From Nocardia sp. NBC_00508 (GTDB lineage: Bacteria; Actinomycetota; Actinomycetes; Mycobacteriales; Mycobacteriaceae), in the NCBI RefSeq assembly GCF_036346875.1, contig NZ_CP107852.1, forward strand, positions 4,154,001 through 4,218,000: a stretch of DNA of 64,000 nt, given 5' to 3'. Made by a program: the position numbers and the translations under genes. Shown piece by piece: positions 23,732 to 34,023 of this stretch. Position 1 is the stretch's first letter. Every line of letters starts with the position of its first letter. Under the pieces are notes generated by a model. The model was not told where the DNA came from. It made no database searches and saw only the letters and a program-made list of their open reading frames with translations.

Positions 23732-24835
23732 TCAGGCGGGGGTACCGGCCAGCATGGCGCCGAGGGCGCGCAGGTGGTCGGTGCCCGTGCCGAGGGCGAA
23801 CTCGTTGTGTTTGGCGGCGGTGAAGTAGTTGTGCGCGATGTGGTCGCGGTCGATGCCGACGCCGCCGTGTATGTGGACGACGGTGTGCGCGACGCGGTGG
23901 CCCGCGTCGGCGGCCCAGAACTTGGCGGTGTGCACGGCCTCGGCCGCGGGCAGGTCCTCCGACAGCAGCCATGCGGCCTGCGTGACCGCCAGGCGCAGGC
24001 CTTGGACGTCGATGTATCCGTCGGCGAGACGCTGGGCTACGGCTTGGAAACTGCCGACCGCTTTGCCGAACTGTTCTCGCTCCCTCGCGTATTCGGCGAC
24101 CAGGTCGAGCGCTCGTTCCAGGGTGCCCAGCTGCATGGCGCTCAGCCCCAGCCAGGCGCGGGTGAGGATCCAGTCGAGGATCTCCGCACCGCCCTCGACG
24201 GTGCCGATCAATTCGCCGGGCGTATCGGTGAGTTCGACCGCGAACTCCGGGCTGCGGTCGACGACCTGCTGCGCCGTCACCGCAGCCGCCGCCGGGTCGA
24301 CCAGGAAGACCGCGGTGGTGCCGGATACCGTGGCGGGAACGAGGATTCGCTCGGCGCGGTTCGCGTAGGGCACGGTCGTTTTGGCGCCGGTGAGCCGCCA
24401 GCCTTCGTCGGTCTCGATCGCGGTGGTGGTCGGCGTGGCGGGTTCCCAGTTGCGCTCCTCCGCCAGCGCCACGGTGAGGTTGACCCGACCCGCTCCGGCC
24501 TGGGTGGCCAGATCCTGTTGCGCCGCATCGCCGAAGCGGGCCAGCGCGCCCGCGCCGAGGGCGATGGACCACAGATACGGCACGGCCGCGACGTGCTTGC
24601 CCAGCTCGCGCAGGATGGCGGTCTGCTCGAGTGGGCCGAGGTCGCTGCCGCCGACCGACTCGGGCAGCGCCGCCGCGAGCACGCCGGTCTCGGCCAGTGA
24701 ACTCCACAGCGGCTGGTCGAATCGCTCGTCCGCGGTGTCGAGTTCGCGCAATCGGTCAGCGGTGACCAGTTTGCCGCACACCTCGCCGGTGAGCCGGGCG
24801 AGATCGAGTTGGGCTTCGGTAGGGGTGAAATCCAT
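23732..24835 (-). CDS. fadE27: Steroid acyl-CoA dehydrogenase subunit FadE27 (ChsE5-type)
   Basis: A 367-residue acyl-CoA dehydrogenase-like protein (M. tuberculosis FadE27, 373). With FadE26 it forms an alpha2beta2 enzyme that oxidises the full-length steroid side-chain CoA thioester, using FAD. Recognisable parts are MDFTPTEAQLDLARL at the N-terminus, RAWLGLSAMQLGTLERALD and EREQFGKAVGSFQAVAQRLAD. The C-terminal IHGGVGIDRDHIAHNYF is the region usually contacting FAD. The ATG follows the fadE26 stop by 20 bp, so the two are co-transcribed. Confidence 0.9.
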   Translation of the reverse strand: MDFTPTEAQLDLARLTGEVCGKLVTADRLRELDTADERFDQPLWSSLAETGVLAAALPESVGGSDLGPLEQTAILRELGKHVAAVPYLWSIALGAGALARFGDAAQQDLATQAGAGRVNLTVALAEERNWEPATPTTTAIETDEGWRLTGAKTTVPYANRAERILVPATVSGTTAVFLVDPAAAAVTAQQVVDRSPEFAVELTDTPGELIGTVEGGAEILDWILTRAWLGLSAMQLGTLERALDLVAEYAREREQFGKAVGSFQAVAQRLADGYIDVQGLRLAVTQAAWLLSEDLPAAEAVHTAKFWAADAGHRVAHTVVHIHGGVGIDRDHIAHNYFTAAKHNEFALGTGTDHLRALGAMLAGTPA

Positions 24836-24855
24836 GGTGGTCTTCCTGCTTTCGA

Positions 24856-26049
<1,194 letters not shown>

Positions 26050-26069
26050 GGCAATACCTCTTGGGGGAT

Positions 26070-26163
26070 GGTCAGCCGACGGAGCTTGCGGAGTCGGCGG
26101 GGTGGGTTGGACTTGGGGGTGGTCAGCCGACGGAGCTTGCGGAGTCGGCGGGGTGGGTTGGAC
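26070..26163. repeat. Tandem repeat in the fadE26 leader
   Basis: An exact 43-bp block occurs at 26070-26112 and 26121-26163, period 51 bp. It contains the inverted repeat CCGAC/GTCGG around GGAGCTTGCGGA. The period is a multiple of three and stop-free, so it could be translated as two 17-residue proline-rich repeats if fadE26 starts at 26196. Confidence 0.93.
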
Positions 26164-26207
26164 CGAGCCTTCGTTGGATCGGGTTCTCCCGATCATTGCA
26201 TATGGAC

Positions 26208-26221
26208 TGAAACATGTTCCA
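26208..26221. promoter_or_regulatory. KstR operator between fadE26/27 and fdxD
   Basis: TGAAACATGTTCCA is a full match to TnnAACnnGTTnnA in the divergent promoter region of the acyl-CoA dehydrogenase operon (minus) and the ferredoxin gene (plus, ATG at 26307). Confidence 0.88.
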
Positions 26222-26306
26222 GTATTGATACCGAATCCCCGATGGCGCTTCGACCGGGCCGATCGGCTTGTTAGGCTTCTGCTGGAGCTGTGGTAAAGGA
26301 GTTGCC

Positions 26307-26495
26307 ATGAAGATCAGTGTCGATCTCGACCAATGCGAAGCGAATGGAATCTGCGTCGGAATCGCCCCCGACGTGTTCGAACTCGATGACGAGGACGTGC
26401 TGCACATCGCGAACGCCGAGGTACCCGCCGATCGGCTCGCCGACGTCGAGGACGCAGTCGCGCAGTGCCCCAAGGCCGCGTTGCGGCTGCAGTGA
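26307..26495 (+). CDS. fdxD: Small [3Fe-4S] ferredoxin FdxD
   Basis: A 62-residue ferredoxin with three cluster cysteines (Cys10, Cys16, Cys54) in a CEANGIC...CP pattern, that is, a 3Fe-4S type. It corresponds to M. tuberculosis FdxD (Rv3503c, 63), which can pass electrons to sterol P450s such as CYP125 and CYP142. The ATG at 26307 has AAGGAG just upstream. It is followed 43 bp later by the SDR gene, which has its own KstR site. No ferredoxin reductase is visible in the window. Confidence 0.92.
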   Translation: MKISVDLDQCEANGICVGIAPDVFELDDEDVLHIANAEVPADRLADVEDAVAQCPKAALRLQ

Positions 26496-26513
26496 ACGAC
26501 CCTTGCCGTAAGT

Positions 26514-26527
26514 TGGAACACGTTCTA
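26514..26527. promoter_or_regulatory. KstR operator upstream of the hsd4A-like gene
   Basis: TGGAACACGTTCTA is a perfect consensus match. Its last TA starts a TAGAGT -10-like hexamer (26526-26531) ending 7 bp before the GTG at 26539. Confidence 0.9.
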
Positions 26528-26538
26528 GAGTCGGCCGC

Positions 26539-27441
26539 GTGAGCAATGATCTGAGCCTTGCGGGCCGAGTGGCGATCGTGACCGGCGGCGGCGCCGGACT
26601 TGGGCGGGCCGAAGCGCTCGCGCTGGCCGGGGCCGGCGCCTCCGTGGTGGTCAACGACATCGCGGACTCGGACGCGGTCGCCGACACGCTCGCCGAAATC
26701 CGCGCCTTGGGTGCCAAGGCCGAGTTCGTCGCGGGCAGCATCGCGGAGCGGGCCACCGCCGACGCGCTGATCCGCACCGCCGAGGAATCCTTCGGGTCGG
26801 TCGACATCGTCGTCAACAACGCGGGTATCACCCGCGACCGCATGCTGTTCAACATGTCCGACGAGGACTTCGACGCGGTCGTCGCGGTGCATCTGCGCGG
26901 CCATTTCCTGTTGTCGCGCAACGCCGCCGCATACTGGCGAGGAAAGTCCAAGCAGACGGGCGCCCCGGTGTACGGCAGGTTGGTCAACACCTCCTCGGAG
27001 GCGGGCTTGCTCGGCCCGGAGGGGCAGGCCAACTACGGTGCCGCGAAGGCGGGCATCACCGCGTTGACCCTTTCGGCCGCGCGAGCGCTGTCGCGCTACG
27101 GCGTGCGCGCCAACGCGATCGCGCCGCGTGCTCGAACCGCGATGACCGAGGCGGTGTTCAGCCCCGCCCCGGAGGGGGGTGTCGATCCGCTGTCGCCGGA
27201 TCACGTGGCGCGGCTGGTGGCCTACCTCGCCTCGCCCGCGGCCGATGCGGTCAACGGGCAGTTGTTCGTCGTCTACGGGGGGATGGTGGCGCTCATGGCG
27301 GCTCCGGTAGTCGAACGCCGGTTCGACGCCGCCGATGGGCAATGGTCGGGGCGGGATCTGGCAGACATGCTGGGCGGCTACTTCGCCGATCGCCCGGCGG
27401 AGCGGACCTTCTCGGCCTCCGCCCTGATCGATCTGGGCTGA
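26539..27441 (+). CDS. hsd4A: Hydroxysteroid/hydroxyacyl-CoA dehydrogenase (Hsd4A/Rv3502c-like SDR)
   Basis: A 300-residue SDR related to 17-beta-hydroxysteroid dehydrogenase type 4. The cofactor motif TGGGAGLGRAEALAL, the IVVNNAGITRDRMLFNM block and the catalytic NTSSEAG/NYGAAKAG are clear. Position between fdxD and yrbE4A matches M. tuberculosis Rv3502c (317). The family oxidises the 22-hydroxy acyl-CoA formed after hydration in the side-chain cycle. GTG at 26539 lacks a Shine-Dalgarno and likely starts a leaderless mRNA. It is similar to the SDR at 1781. Confidence 0.88.
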   Translation: MSNDLSLAGRVAIVTGGGAGLGRAEALALAGAGASVVVNDIADSDAVADTLAEIRALGAKAEFVAGSIAERATADALIRTAEESFGSVDIVVNNAGITRDRMLFNMSDEDFDAVVAVHLRGHFLLSRNAAAYWRGKSKQTGAPVYGRLVNTSSEAGLLGPEGQANYGAAKAGITALTLSAARALSRYGVRANAIAPRARTAMTEAVFSPAPEGGVDPLSPDHVARLVAYLASPAADAVNGQLFVVYGGMVALMAAPVVERRFDAADGQWSGRDLADMLGGYFADRPAERTFSASALIDLG

Positions 27442-27640
27442 GCGGCGGCTTGCCGCGGGTGCGCTACTGATCAGCTGTCCAACTGTTGATCGGGGGATCG
27501 GCGCTTGGTAGACATGGGGACTGGGTATGTCACGCTTCACAGAGGTGGGATCATTCCCGGGTGAAACCGGTGTCAATTTAATATGTCGATCTTTCGAGAA
27601 AATGCACGTCAAAAGTGTGAAAAATGCTTCCGGCAACACG

Positions 27641-27654
27641 GTGAACATGTTCTA
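27641..27654. promoter_or_regulatory. KstR-like operator upstream of the mce4 operon
   Basis: GTGAACATGTTCTA matches the KstR motif except for the first base. It lies 76 bp before yrbE4A in the 289-bp gap after the SDR gene, as expected for the mce4 promoter. Confidence 0.8.
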
Positions 27655-27730
27655 ATCGTTCCGGCGGTGCGGCCACGGTTGAGATTCGCGCCGTGCGCCG
27701 TGTACGTCGGTTGAGCAAGGAGGATCGCGG

Positions 27731-28495
27731 ATGAACGAGGTCCTTGCCGTGCCGTTGCGGGCCGTTGGTGGATTCTTCGAACTCATCGCCGACGTCGCAC
27801 GTTCCAGCGTGCGCCGACCCTTTCAATGGCGTGAGTTCATCGACCAATCCTGGTTCATCGCGCGAGTATCGATCGTCCCGACATTGTTGGTGGCGATTCC
27901 GTTCACCGTTCTGGTGAGCTTCACGCTGAACATTCTGTTGCGCGAGATCGGTGCAGCCGATCTCAGCGGCGCGGGCGCGGCATTCGGCTCCGTTACTCAG
28001 GTGGGGCCGATCGTCACCGTGCTCATCGTCGCAGGAGCAGGCGCCACCGCGATCTGCGCCGATCTCGGCGCGCGCACCATCCGTGAGGAAATCGACGCCA
28101 TGCGGGTGCTCGGCATCAACCCGGTGCACCGCTTGGTGGTGCCGCGCGTGCTCGCGTCGATGTTCGTGGCGCTGATGCTCAACAGCCTGGTGTGCACGAT
28201 CGGCATCGTCGGCGGGTTTCTGTTCTCGGTGTATCTGCAGGATGTGAATCCCGGTGCATTCGTCAATGGCATCACGCTGCTCACCCATCTGCCCGAGCTG
28301 ATCATTTCCGAGGTGAAAGCCGGGTTGTTCGGGCTGATCGCCGGGCTGGTCGCCTGCTATCTGGGCCTGAATGTCAAAGGTGGACCCAAGAGTGTCGGTG
28401 ATGCGGTGAATCAGACCGTAGTCTTCGCCTTCATGGCCCTGTTCGTCGTGAACGTGGTGGTCACTGCCGTCGGCATCAAGTTCACGGCGCGGTGA
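27731..28495 (+). CDS. yrbE4A: Mce4 transporter permease YrbE4A
   Basis: A 254-residue MlaE/YrbE-type permease with about five membrane helices. YrbE4A and YrbE4B form the inner-membrane channel of the Mce4 cholesterol importer. The conserved block around REEIDAMRVLGINPVHRLVVPR is the coupling region that meets the MceG ATPase, which is encoded elsewhere. The ATG at 27731 has AAGGAGGA upstream (27718-27725). It starts the ten-gene mce4 operon. Confidence 0.93.
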   Translation: MNEVLAVPLRAVGGFFELIADVARSSVRRPFQWREFIDQSWFIARVSIVPTLLVAIPFTVLVSFTLNILLREIGAADLSGAGAAFGSVTQVGPIVTVLIVAGAGATAICADLGARTIREEIDAMRVLGINPVHRLVVPRVLASMFVALMLNSLVCTIGIVGGFLFSVYLQDVNPGAFVNGITLLTHLPELIISEVKAGLFGLIAGLVACYLGLNVKGGPKSVGDAVNQTVVFAFMALFVVNVVVTAVGIKFTAR

Positions 28496-28499
28496 CCCG

Positions 28500-29351
28500 A
28501 TGGCCTTCGTAATCCAATCCCGCTTCCCCCGGACCATTCGGCGTGTGCGCCGGATGTCGGACTCGCTCGATTCGGTGGGCAAGCACGCCGTGTTCTACGG
28601 CCGAGCGCTGGGCTCCATTCCGCGGGCGCTGGTGCACTACCGCACCGAGACGGTCCGCCTTATTGCCGAAATCAGCATGGGCACAGGCGCTTTGGCGGTC
28701 ATCGGCGGCACGGTGGTGATCGTCGGATTCCTCACGCTGTTCGCGGGCGGCACCATCGCGGTGCAGGGCTACAGCTCACTGGGCAACATCGGCGTCGAGG
28801 CGCTCACCGGTTTCTTCGCGGCGTTCATCAATGTCCGCATCGCGGCGCCGGTAATCTCCGGCATCGGTCTGGCCGCCACCATCGGGGCAGGCTCCACCGC
28901 GCAGCTGGGCGCGATGCGGGTGGCCGAGGAGATCGACGCGCTGGAGTCGATGGCGATCCGGCCGGTGCCGTACCTGGTCGGCACTCGTGTGTTGGCCGGG
29001 ATGATCGCGATCGTCCCGCTCTACGCGCTCGCGGTGATCGCCTCGTTCCTGGCGAGCCGGTTCGCCACGGTGGTGATCTACGGGCAGTCAGCGGGCGTCT
29101 ACGACCATTACTTCTCGACCTTTCTCATCCCCAGCGACATTCTCTGGTCATTCGCCCAGGCGATCTTCATGGCCTTGGCGGTCATGTTGATCCACACCTA
29201 CTACGGCTACAACGCCGCGGGCGGGCCGGTCGGCGTCGGTGTCGCGGTAGGCAACGCGGTGCGGGCCTCGCTGGTCGCGGTGGTCACGGTGACCCTGCTG
29301 ATCTCGCTGGCCATCTACGGCACCTCCGGCAACTTCCATCTCTCCGGATAA
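28500..29351 (+). CDS. yrbE4B: Mce4 transporter permease YrbE4B
   Basis: A 283-residue second permease (M. tuberculosis YrbE4B, 280). It has the family coupling segment GAMRVAEEIDALESMAI and helices ending in TYYGYNAAGGPVGVGVAVGN. The ATG lies 4 bp after the yrbE4A stop. It pairs with YrbE4A in the membrane and sits below the six Mce substrate-binding proteins. Confidence 0.93.
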   Translation: MAFVIQSRFPRTIRRVRRMSDSLDSVGKHAVFYGRALGSIPRALVHYRTETVRLIAEISMGTGALAVIGGTVVIVGFLTLFAGGTIAVQGYSSLGNIGVEALTGFFAAFINVRIAAPVISGIGLAATIGAGSTAQLGAMRVAEEIDALESMAIRPVPYLVGTRVLAGMIAIVPLYALAVIASFLASRFATVVIYGQSAGVYDHYFSTFLIPSDILWSFAQAIFMALAVMLIHTYYGYNAAGGPVGVGVAVGNAVRASLVAVVTVTLLISLAIYGTSGNFHLSG

Positions 29352-29356
29352 GCGAA

Positions 29357-30571
29357 ATGGCGGAATCGAAGCAAACGGAAAGCCACTTCCTGCGGGCGAT
29401 GCGCGGCGGGCTCGGGCTGAAACTCGCGGGGGCCGCGATGGTGCTCGCGCTGGTCGCGATCGTGGCGGTCTCGTTGATCATGTTCGTCGGCGGGTTCACC
29501 CCCACGGCCACCGTGATGGTGGACGCGCCGCGCAGCGGCTTGGTCCTCGACCCGGATGCCAAGGTGAAGATCCGCGGTGTCGAGATCGGCCGTGTCGCGT
29601 CCGTCGACAACACCGCCGAGGGCGCCACGCTGAAACTGGCCCTCGATCCGGAATTGCTGAAGCTGGTGCCGTCCAACGCGGAGGTCGACATCAGGTCCAC
29701 CACGGTGTTCGGCGCGAAATACGTCAACTTCATTGTCCCCGAACGGCCTTCGGCCACCCCGCTGAGCGCGGGCGCGACCGTCACCGCGCAGCGGGTGACC
29801 GTCGAATTCAACACGCTGTTCCAGCATCTGTCCGACGTACTCGCCAAGATCGAGCCGGAGAAGCTGAACGCGACGCTGTCCGCGCTCGGCACCGCATTGC
29901 AGGGCCGGGGGCAGAAGCTGGGCGACTTGCTCGCGCAGAGTGACGCCTACCTGCGTGACATCAACCCGTATCTGCCGACGCTGCAACAGGATCTGGCGAA
30001 GACCAGCGACGTGACCAACCTGTACGCGGACACGGTGAACGACCTGCTGCGCACGGTGGACAACGCGACGGTCACCAGCCACACGTTGGTCGAGGAGCAG
30101 AACAATCTCGACAACGTGCTGGTGAACCTCATCGGACTGGCCGACACCACCGGTTCGGTCCTGCGCGACAACGAGAGCCAGCTCGTCACGGCGCTCGATC
30201 TGCTGCGTCCGACCACCGGGCTGCTCGAGGAGTACGCGCCCGCGCTGTACTGCCTGATCGGCGGCCTGGGCAAGGCGCTCCCGATGGGCGAGGCGGTCTT
30301 CGGCGGCCTGCAAGAAGGCGTCGCGCTGAACACCGGCTTCATGTACGGCGCCAAGCCCTACACCTATCCGGAGGACCTGCCCAAGGTCAACGCGACCGGC
30401 GGCCCGCGTTGTGCAGGTCTACTGGACCGGGTGCCGGGCAGCCACGCGGACTATGTCGTCACCGATACCTCGGAAGGTCTCGTGTACGCGCCGTCGATGA
30501 TGCTGACGGTGAATCCACCGAAGATCTTCCAGATCCTGTTCGCCGGACTGCCGGGGGTGCCGCGACCGTGA
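29357..30571 (+). CDS. mce4A: Mce4A substrate-binding protein
   Basis: A 404-residue Mce protein. One N-terminal membrane helix (about residues 20-48) anchors it on the outer face of the membrane. The MlaD/Mce domain follows (VKIRGVEIGRVASV, VDIRSTTVFGAKYVNF), then a long helical needle region and a C-terminal extension. The six Mce proteins assemble into a tube carrying sterols across the periplasm. It starts 5 bp after yrbE4B and its stop overlaps mce4B by 4 bp. Confidence 0.93.
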   Translation: MAESKQTESHFLRAMRGGLGLKLAGAAMVLALVAIVAVSLIMFVGGFTPTATVMVDAPRSGLVLDPDAKVKIRGVEIGRVASVDNTAEGATLKLALDPELLKLVPSNAEVDIRSTTVFGAKYVNFIVPERPSATPLSAGATVTAQRVTVEFNTLFQHLSDVLAKIEPEKLNATLSALGTALQGRGQKLGDLLAQSDAYLRDINPYLPTLQQDLAKTSDVTNLYADTVNDLLRTVDNATVTSHTLVEEQNNLDNVLVNLIGLADTTGSVLRDNESQLVTALDLLRPTTGLLEEYAPALYCLIGGLGKALPMGEAVFGGLQEGVALNTGFMYGAKPYTYPEDLPKVNATGGPRCAGLLDRVPGSHADYVVTDTSEGLVYAPSMMLTVNPPKIFQILFAGLPGVPRP

Positions 30572-31596
30572 AAAACACCGCGACGACCATAAAATTGGCC
30601 ATCTTCACCCTGGTGATGACGCTGGTCTTCGCCGGACTCGCGGTCGTGTTCAGCCAGGTTCGCTTCGCGCGGGAGAACGGCTATCACGCCGTGTTCACCA
30701 GTTCCTCCGGCATACTGCCCGGTGCGAAGGTGCGCATCGCAGGCGTGCCGGTCGGATCGGTCGCCTCGGTGAAGGTCGGCAAGGACTATCTGGCGCATGT
30801 CGAGTTCGACGTCGACCGCAAATACCGGCTGCTCACCAGCACGCGCGCGGCGATCAAGTACGAGAACCTGGTCGGTGACCGCTATCTCGAGCTGGCCGAG
30901 GGGCCGGGCTCGAATCGGGTGCTGCAACCGGGCGGCACCATCCAGAAGGAACAGACCGCGCCCGCACTTGATCTGGACATGCTGCTGGGCGGGTTCCGGC
31001 CGCTGCTGCGCGGCTTGGACCCCGGACAGGTGAACGACCTGACCAACGCGCTGTTGCAGGTCTTCCAGGGCCAGGGCGGCACCCTGGTGTCGCTGCTCAA
31101 CAGCGGCGGTTCGTTCGCCAAGACGCTGGCGGATCGGGACGCGCTGATCGGCAGCGTGATCGACAACCTGAACACCGTCTTGCGGACGATCGATGAGCGC
31201 GGTGACCAGTTCGCCACGACCATCGCCGAATTGCAGCGTCTGGTCAGCGGATTGGCCGCCGACCGGGACCAGATCGGCGACGCCATCCCGCGCATCGCGG
31301 GCGCCACCGGCGACCTGACCGACCTGCTCGCCCAGGCCCGTCCCGACCTGCAGGGCACCATCGAGCAGACCGGACGCCTGGCCACCAACCTCGACGCCGG
31401 GTCCGACACCGTCCAGTGGGTGCTGGAACGGCTGCCGACGACCTATCGCCAGTTGATCCGGATCGGTTCCTACGGCTCCTTCCTCCAGCTCTACGTCTGC
31501 CAGACGAACTTCCTGGTGGACGGCCCGAACGGACAGACGATGAAGATCAACATGCCTGGTGCACAGACGACCGGAAGGTGTGCGGACGAGCGATGA
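30568..31596 (+). CDS. mce4B: Mce4B substrate-binding protein
   Basis: A 342-residue Mce protein with an N-terminal anchor helix (IKLAIFTLVMTLVFAGLAVV). The Mce domain contains GAKVRIAGVPVGSVASVKV and IKYENLVGDRYLEL, followed by an extended helical region and a short cysteine-containing tail. The GTG at 30568 overlaps the mce4A stop (GTGA), and its own stop overlaps the mce4C ATG. Confidence 0.92.
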   Translation: MKNTATTIKLAIFTLVMTLVFAGLAVVFSQVRFARENGYHAVFTSSSGILPGAKVRIAGVPVGSVASVKVGKDYLAHVEFDVDRKYRLLTSTRAAIKYENLVGDRYLELAEGPGSNRVLQPGGTIQKEQTAPALDLDMLLGGFRPLLRGLDPGQVNDLTNALLQVFQGQGGTLVSLLNSGGSFAKTLADRDALIGSVIDNLNTVLRTIDERGDQFATTIAELQRLVSGLAADRDQIGDAIPRIAGATGDLTDLLAQARPDLQGTIEQTGRLATNLDAGSDTVQWVLERLPTTYRQLIRIGSYGSFLQLYVCQTNFLVDGPNGQTMKINMPGAQTTGRCADER

Positions 31597-32654
31597 ACCA
31601 GCAGCGATCTTCCGCCACCACCATCGGCATCGTCGGCCTCGTGCTCGCGGTGGCGGTGGCGCTGTCGGCACTGCAATTCGACCGGCTCCCGTTCATCCGC
31701 TCCGGCGCTACATTCACCGCCTACTTCGCCGACGCGGGCGGCTTGCTGCCCGGCGACTCGGTTCAAGTCGCGGGCGTACGCTCCGGACGGGTCGAAAAAG
31801 TCAGCCTGGACGGCGCCAAGGTACTCGTCCGATTCACCCTGGCCGAGTCGATCGTGCTGGGTGAGAAGACCTCGGCGGCGATCAAGACCAATACCGTGCT
31901 CGGGCGCAAGTCGCTCGAGGTGACGCCGTCCGGTCCGGGCGCGCTGCGTGCCGACGACACCATTCCGCTGGACCGCACCACCTCGCCGTATTCGCTCAAC
32001 GAGGCACTGAGCGAGCTGGCGGGCACGGTGCACGGCTTGGATCTGGACCAGGTCGACCAGACCCTCGACGCGCTTTCGACGACGTTCGCCGACACGCCGG
32101 CGCCGTTGCGCTCGGCACTCGACGGGGTGACCGCGCTCTCGCGCAGCATCAACGCGCGCGACCAGGCACTGTCGGATCTGTTGAAGCGGGCACAGAACGT
32201 GACGAGGATCCTCGCCGACCGGGGCAACCAGATCAACGCGCTCCTGCTGGACGGCAACGAGTTGCTCGGTGAGCTGGACCGGCGGCGCACCGCGCTGGGG
32301 CAGCTGATCGTCTATGTCAACGGACTCGCCCAGCAACTGTCCGGCCTGGTCGCCGACAACGAGGCACAACTGAAACCGGCACTGGACAAGCTGAATTCGG
32401 TGCTGGCCCTGTTGCAGCGGAACAAGCAGAACATCGCCGATGCGCTGGAGGGGCTCGGCCCGTTCGCCGCCGCGCTCGGCGAGCAGGTCGGCAGCGGCCC
32501 GTATTTCCAGGCGTATGTGGTCAACGCCGCGAGCAAGACGCTCCAGCCGCTGGTGGACGCGCTGGTGTGGCCGCAGCACCTGCCGAACGATCTGCAGAGC
32601 TACCTCACGCCGTTCCCGTCGATCGAACCCGCGATACAGGAGCCGCCGCGATGA
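31593..32654 (+). CDS. mce4C: Mce4C substrate-binding protein
   Basis: A 353-residue Mce protein. The anchor helix is about residues 9-26, the Mce domain includes DSVQVAGVRSGRVEKVSLD and IKTNTVLGRKSLEV, and a helical needle region runs to the C-terminus. It begins by ATGA overlap with mce4B. Unlike the other junctions, it is separated from mce4D by about 90 bp, which hold a 31-codon open frame overlapping both genes. Confidence 0.92.
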   Translation: MNQQRSSATTIGIVGLVLAVAVALSALQFDRLPFIRSGATFTAYFADAGGLLPGDSVQVAGVRSGRVEKVSLDGAKVLVRFTLAESIVLGEKTSAAIKTNTVLGRKSLEVTPSGPGALRADDTIPLDRTTSPYSLNEALSELAGTVHGLDLDQVDQTLDALSTTFADTPAPLRSALDGVTALSRSINARDQALSDLLKRAQNVTRILADRGNQINALLLDGNELLGELDRRRTALGQLIVYVNGLAQQLSGLVADNEAQLKPALDKLNSVLALLQRNKQNIADALEGLGPFAAALGEQVGSGPYFQAYVVNAASKTLQPLVDALVWPQHLPNDLQSYLTPFPSIEPAIQEPPR

Positions 32655-32746
32655 GTGCGGAATACCCGTCCATCCTCTACCCGTCTCGAGTCGTCGATAG
32701 ATCGGCCTCGATGACAGGGGAGTCGCGTCTGGGGGGATGTGCATGA
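32651..32746 (+). CDS. Possible 31-residue micro-ORF between mce4C and mce4D
   Basis: ATG at 32651 overlaps the mce4C stop (ATGA), and the TGA at 32744-32746 overlaps the mce4D ATG at 32743 (ATGA again). The frame encodes MSAEYPSILYPSRVVDRS followed by a short segment ending in LGGCA. It restores the unbroken chain of four-base overlaps that links every other gene from mce4A on. It may be a real microprotein, a translational relay for mce4D, or the remnant of a longer mce4D N-terminus. There is no recognisable family and it is too short for codon-bias tests. Confidence 0.45.
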   Translation: MSAEYPSILYPSRVVDRSASMTGESRLGGCA

Positions 32747-34023
32747 TCGCGCTGAACGCCGTACGGAAACTGCCCCGCTGGGCGCTGGTGGTGGCCGGTG
32801 TGCTGGCCGCCGTGCTCGTGGTCGCCGTCGCGTGGAACGGTATAGCCCGCATCGGGACCACGAAGGTCACCGCATACTTCCCGTCCACGTCCGGCCTTTA
32901 TGCGGGCGACGACGTGCGGGTGCTCGGCGTGAAGGTCGGCCGGATCGATTCGATCGAGCCGGGCGCCGACCGGGTGCAGGTGACGATGACGCTCAACCGT
33001 GGTGTCGACGTCCCCGCCGACCCGCGGGCGGTGATCATCTCGCCCTCGCTGGTCTCCGCGCGGTTCATCCAGCTCGCGCCCGCCTACACCGCCGGCCCGA
33101 AGCTGAGCGACGGCGACGTGATTCCGATCGAGCACACCGCAGTGCCTGTGGAGTGGGACGACATCAAGGCGGAGCTGTCCAAGCTGGCCACCGCGCTCGG
33201 CCCGGTCGGCGACGACAAGCAGGGCTCGTTCGGCCGCTTCATCGACACCGCCGCCGACAACCTCGACGGCAACGGGCAACGGTTCCGCGACACGCTGCGG
33301 GAGCTGTCGGCGACCTTGAGCACGCTGTCGGACGGCCGCACCGACCTGTTCGGCACCGTGCGCAACCTGCAGAAGTTCGTCGAGGTGCTCGCGGCGAGTA
33401 ACGAGCAGATCGTGCAGTTCGGCGGACGACTCGCGTCGGTGTCGTCGGTGCTGGCCGATGTCTCGGCGGATCTCGGCGCCGGACTGGACAATCTGGACGC
33501 CGCGGTGACCGACGTTCGCCGGTTTCTCGACAGCAGCGGCACCGAACTCACCGAGGGCCTGCAGCGGCTGGCCGACGCTACCCAGGTACTGGCCGACAAG
33601 CGGCCGGAGCTGGAACGGGTGCTGCACTCAGGTCCGACCGCGCTGGTGAACTTCTACCAGATCTACAAACCGGCCCAGGGCACCCTGACCGGCGCCATCG
33701 CCCTGAACAATCCCGCTGACCCGCTCGGTTTCCTGTGCGGTTCGGTCCGCGCCCTGGAGACCAACGACTCCGATCGCAGCGCCGACCTCTGCGCCCAGTA
33801 CCTGGCGCCCGTGATCAAGAGCCTGAGCATGAACTACGTGCCGATCATGAGCAACGCGGCCAGCGGCATGACCGCGTTTCCGGAGCAGCTGGTGTATACC
33901 GATCCCGATCTGGCCGATCGGGTGGCGAGCCAGACCCCGGCGGGGCCGCAACCCGCGCCGGTGAGCGTGCCGGACGGCATTGCCGGACTGGCCATTCCGG
34001 GGTTTCCAGGAGGAGTGCGATGA
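32743..34023 (+). CDS. mce4D: Mce4D substrate-binding protein
   Basis: A 426-residue Mce protein. The anchor helix is about residues 12-32, and the Mce domain includes DDVRVLGVKVGRIDSIEPG and IISPSLVSARFIQLAP. A coiled region follows, then a C-terminal domain with a proline-rich tail. I choose ATG 32743, with the G-run 6 bp upstream and a 4-bp overlap with the micro-ORF. ATG 32737 abuts the G-run and is less likely. Its stop overlaps mce4E. Confidence 0.9.
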   Translation: MIALNAVRKLPRWALVVAGVLAAVLVVAVAWNGIARIGTTKVTAYFPSTSGLYAGDDVRVLGVKVGRIDSIEPGADRVQVTMTLNRGVDVPADPRAVIISPSLVSARFIQLAPAYTAGPKLSDGDVIPIEHTAVPVEWDDIKAELSKLATALGPVGDDKQGSFGRFIDTAADNLDGNGQRFRDTLRELSATLSTLSDGRTDLFGTVRNLQKFVEVLAASNEQIVQFGGRLASVSSVLADVSADLGAGLDNLDAAVTDVRRFLDSSGTELTEGLQRLADATQVLADKRPELERVLHSGPTALVNFYQIYKPAQGTLTGAIALNNPADPLGFLCGSVRALETNDSDRSADLCAQYLAPVIKSLSMNYVPIMSNAASGMTAFPEQLVYTDPDLADRVASQTPAGPQPAPVSVPDGIAGLAIPGFPGGVR

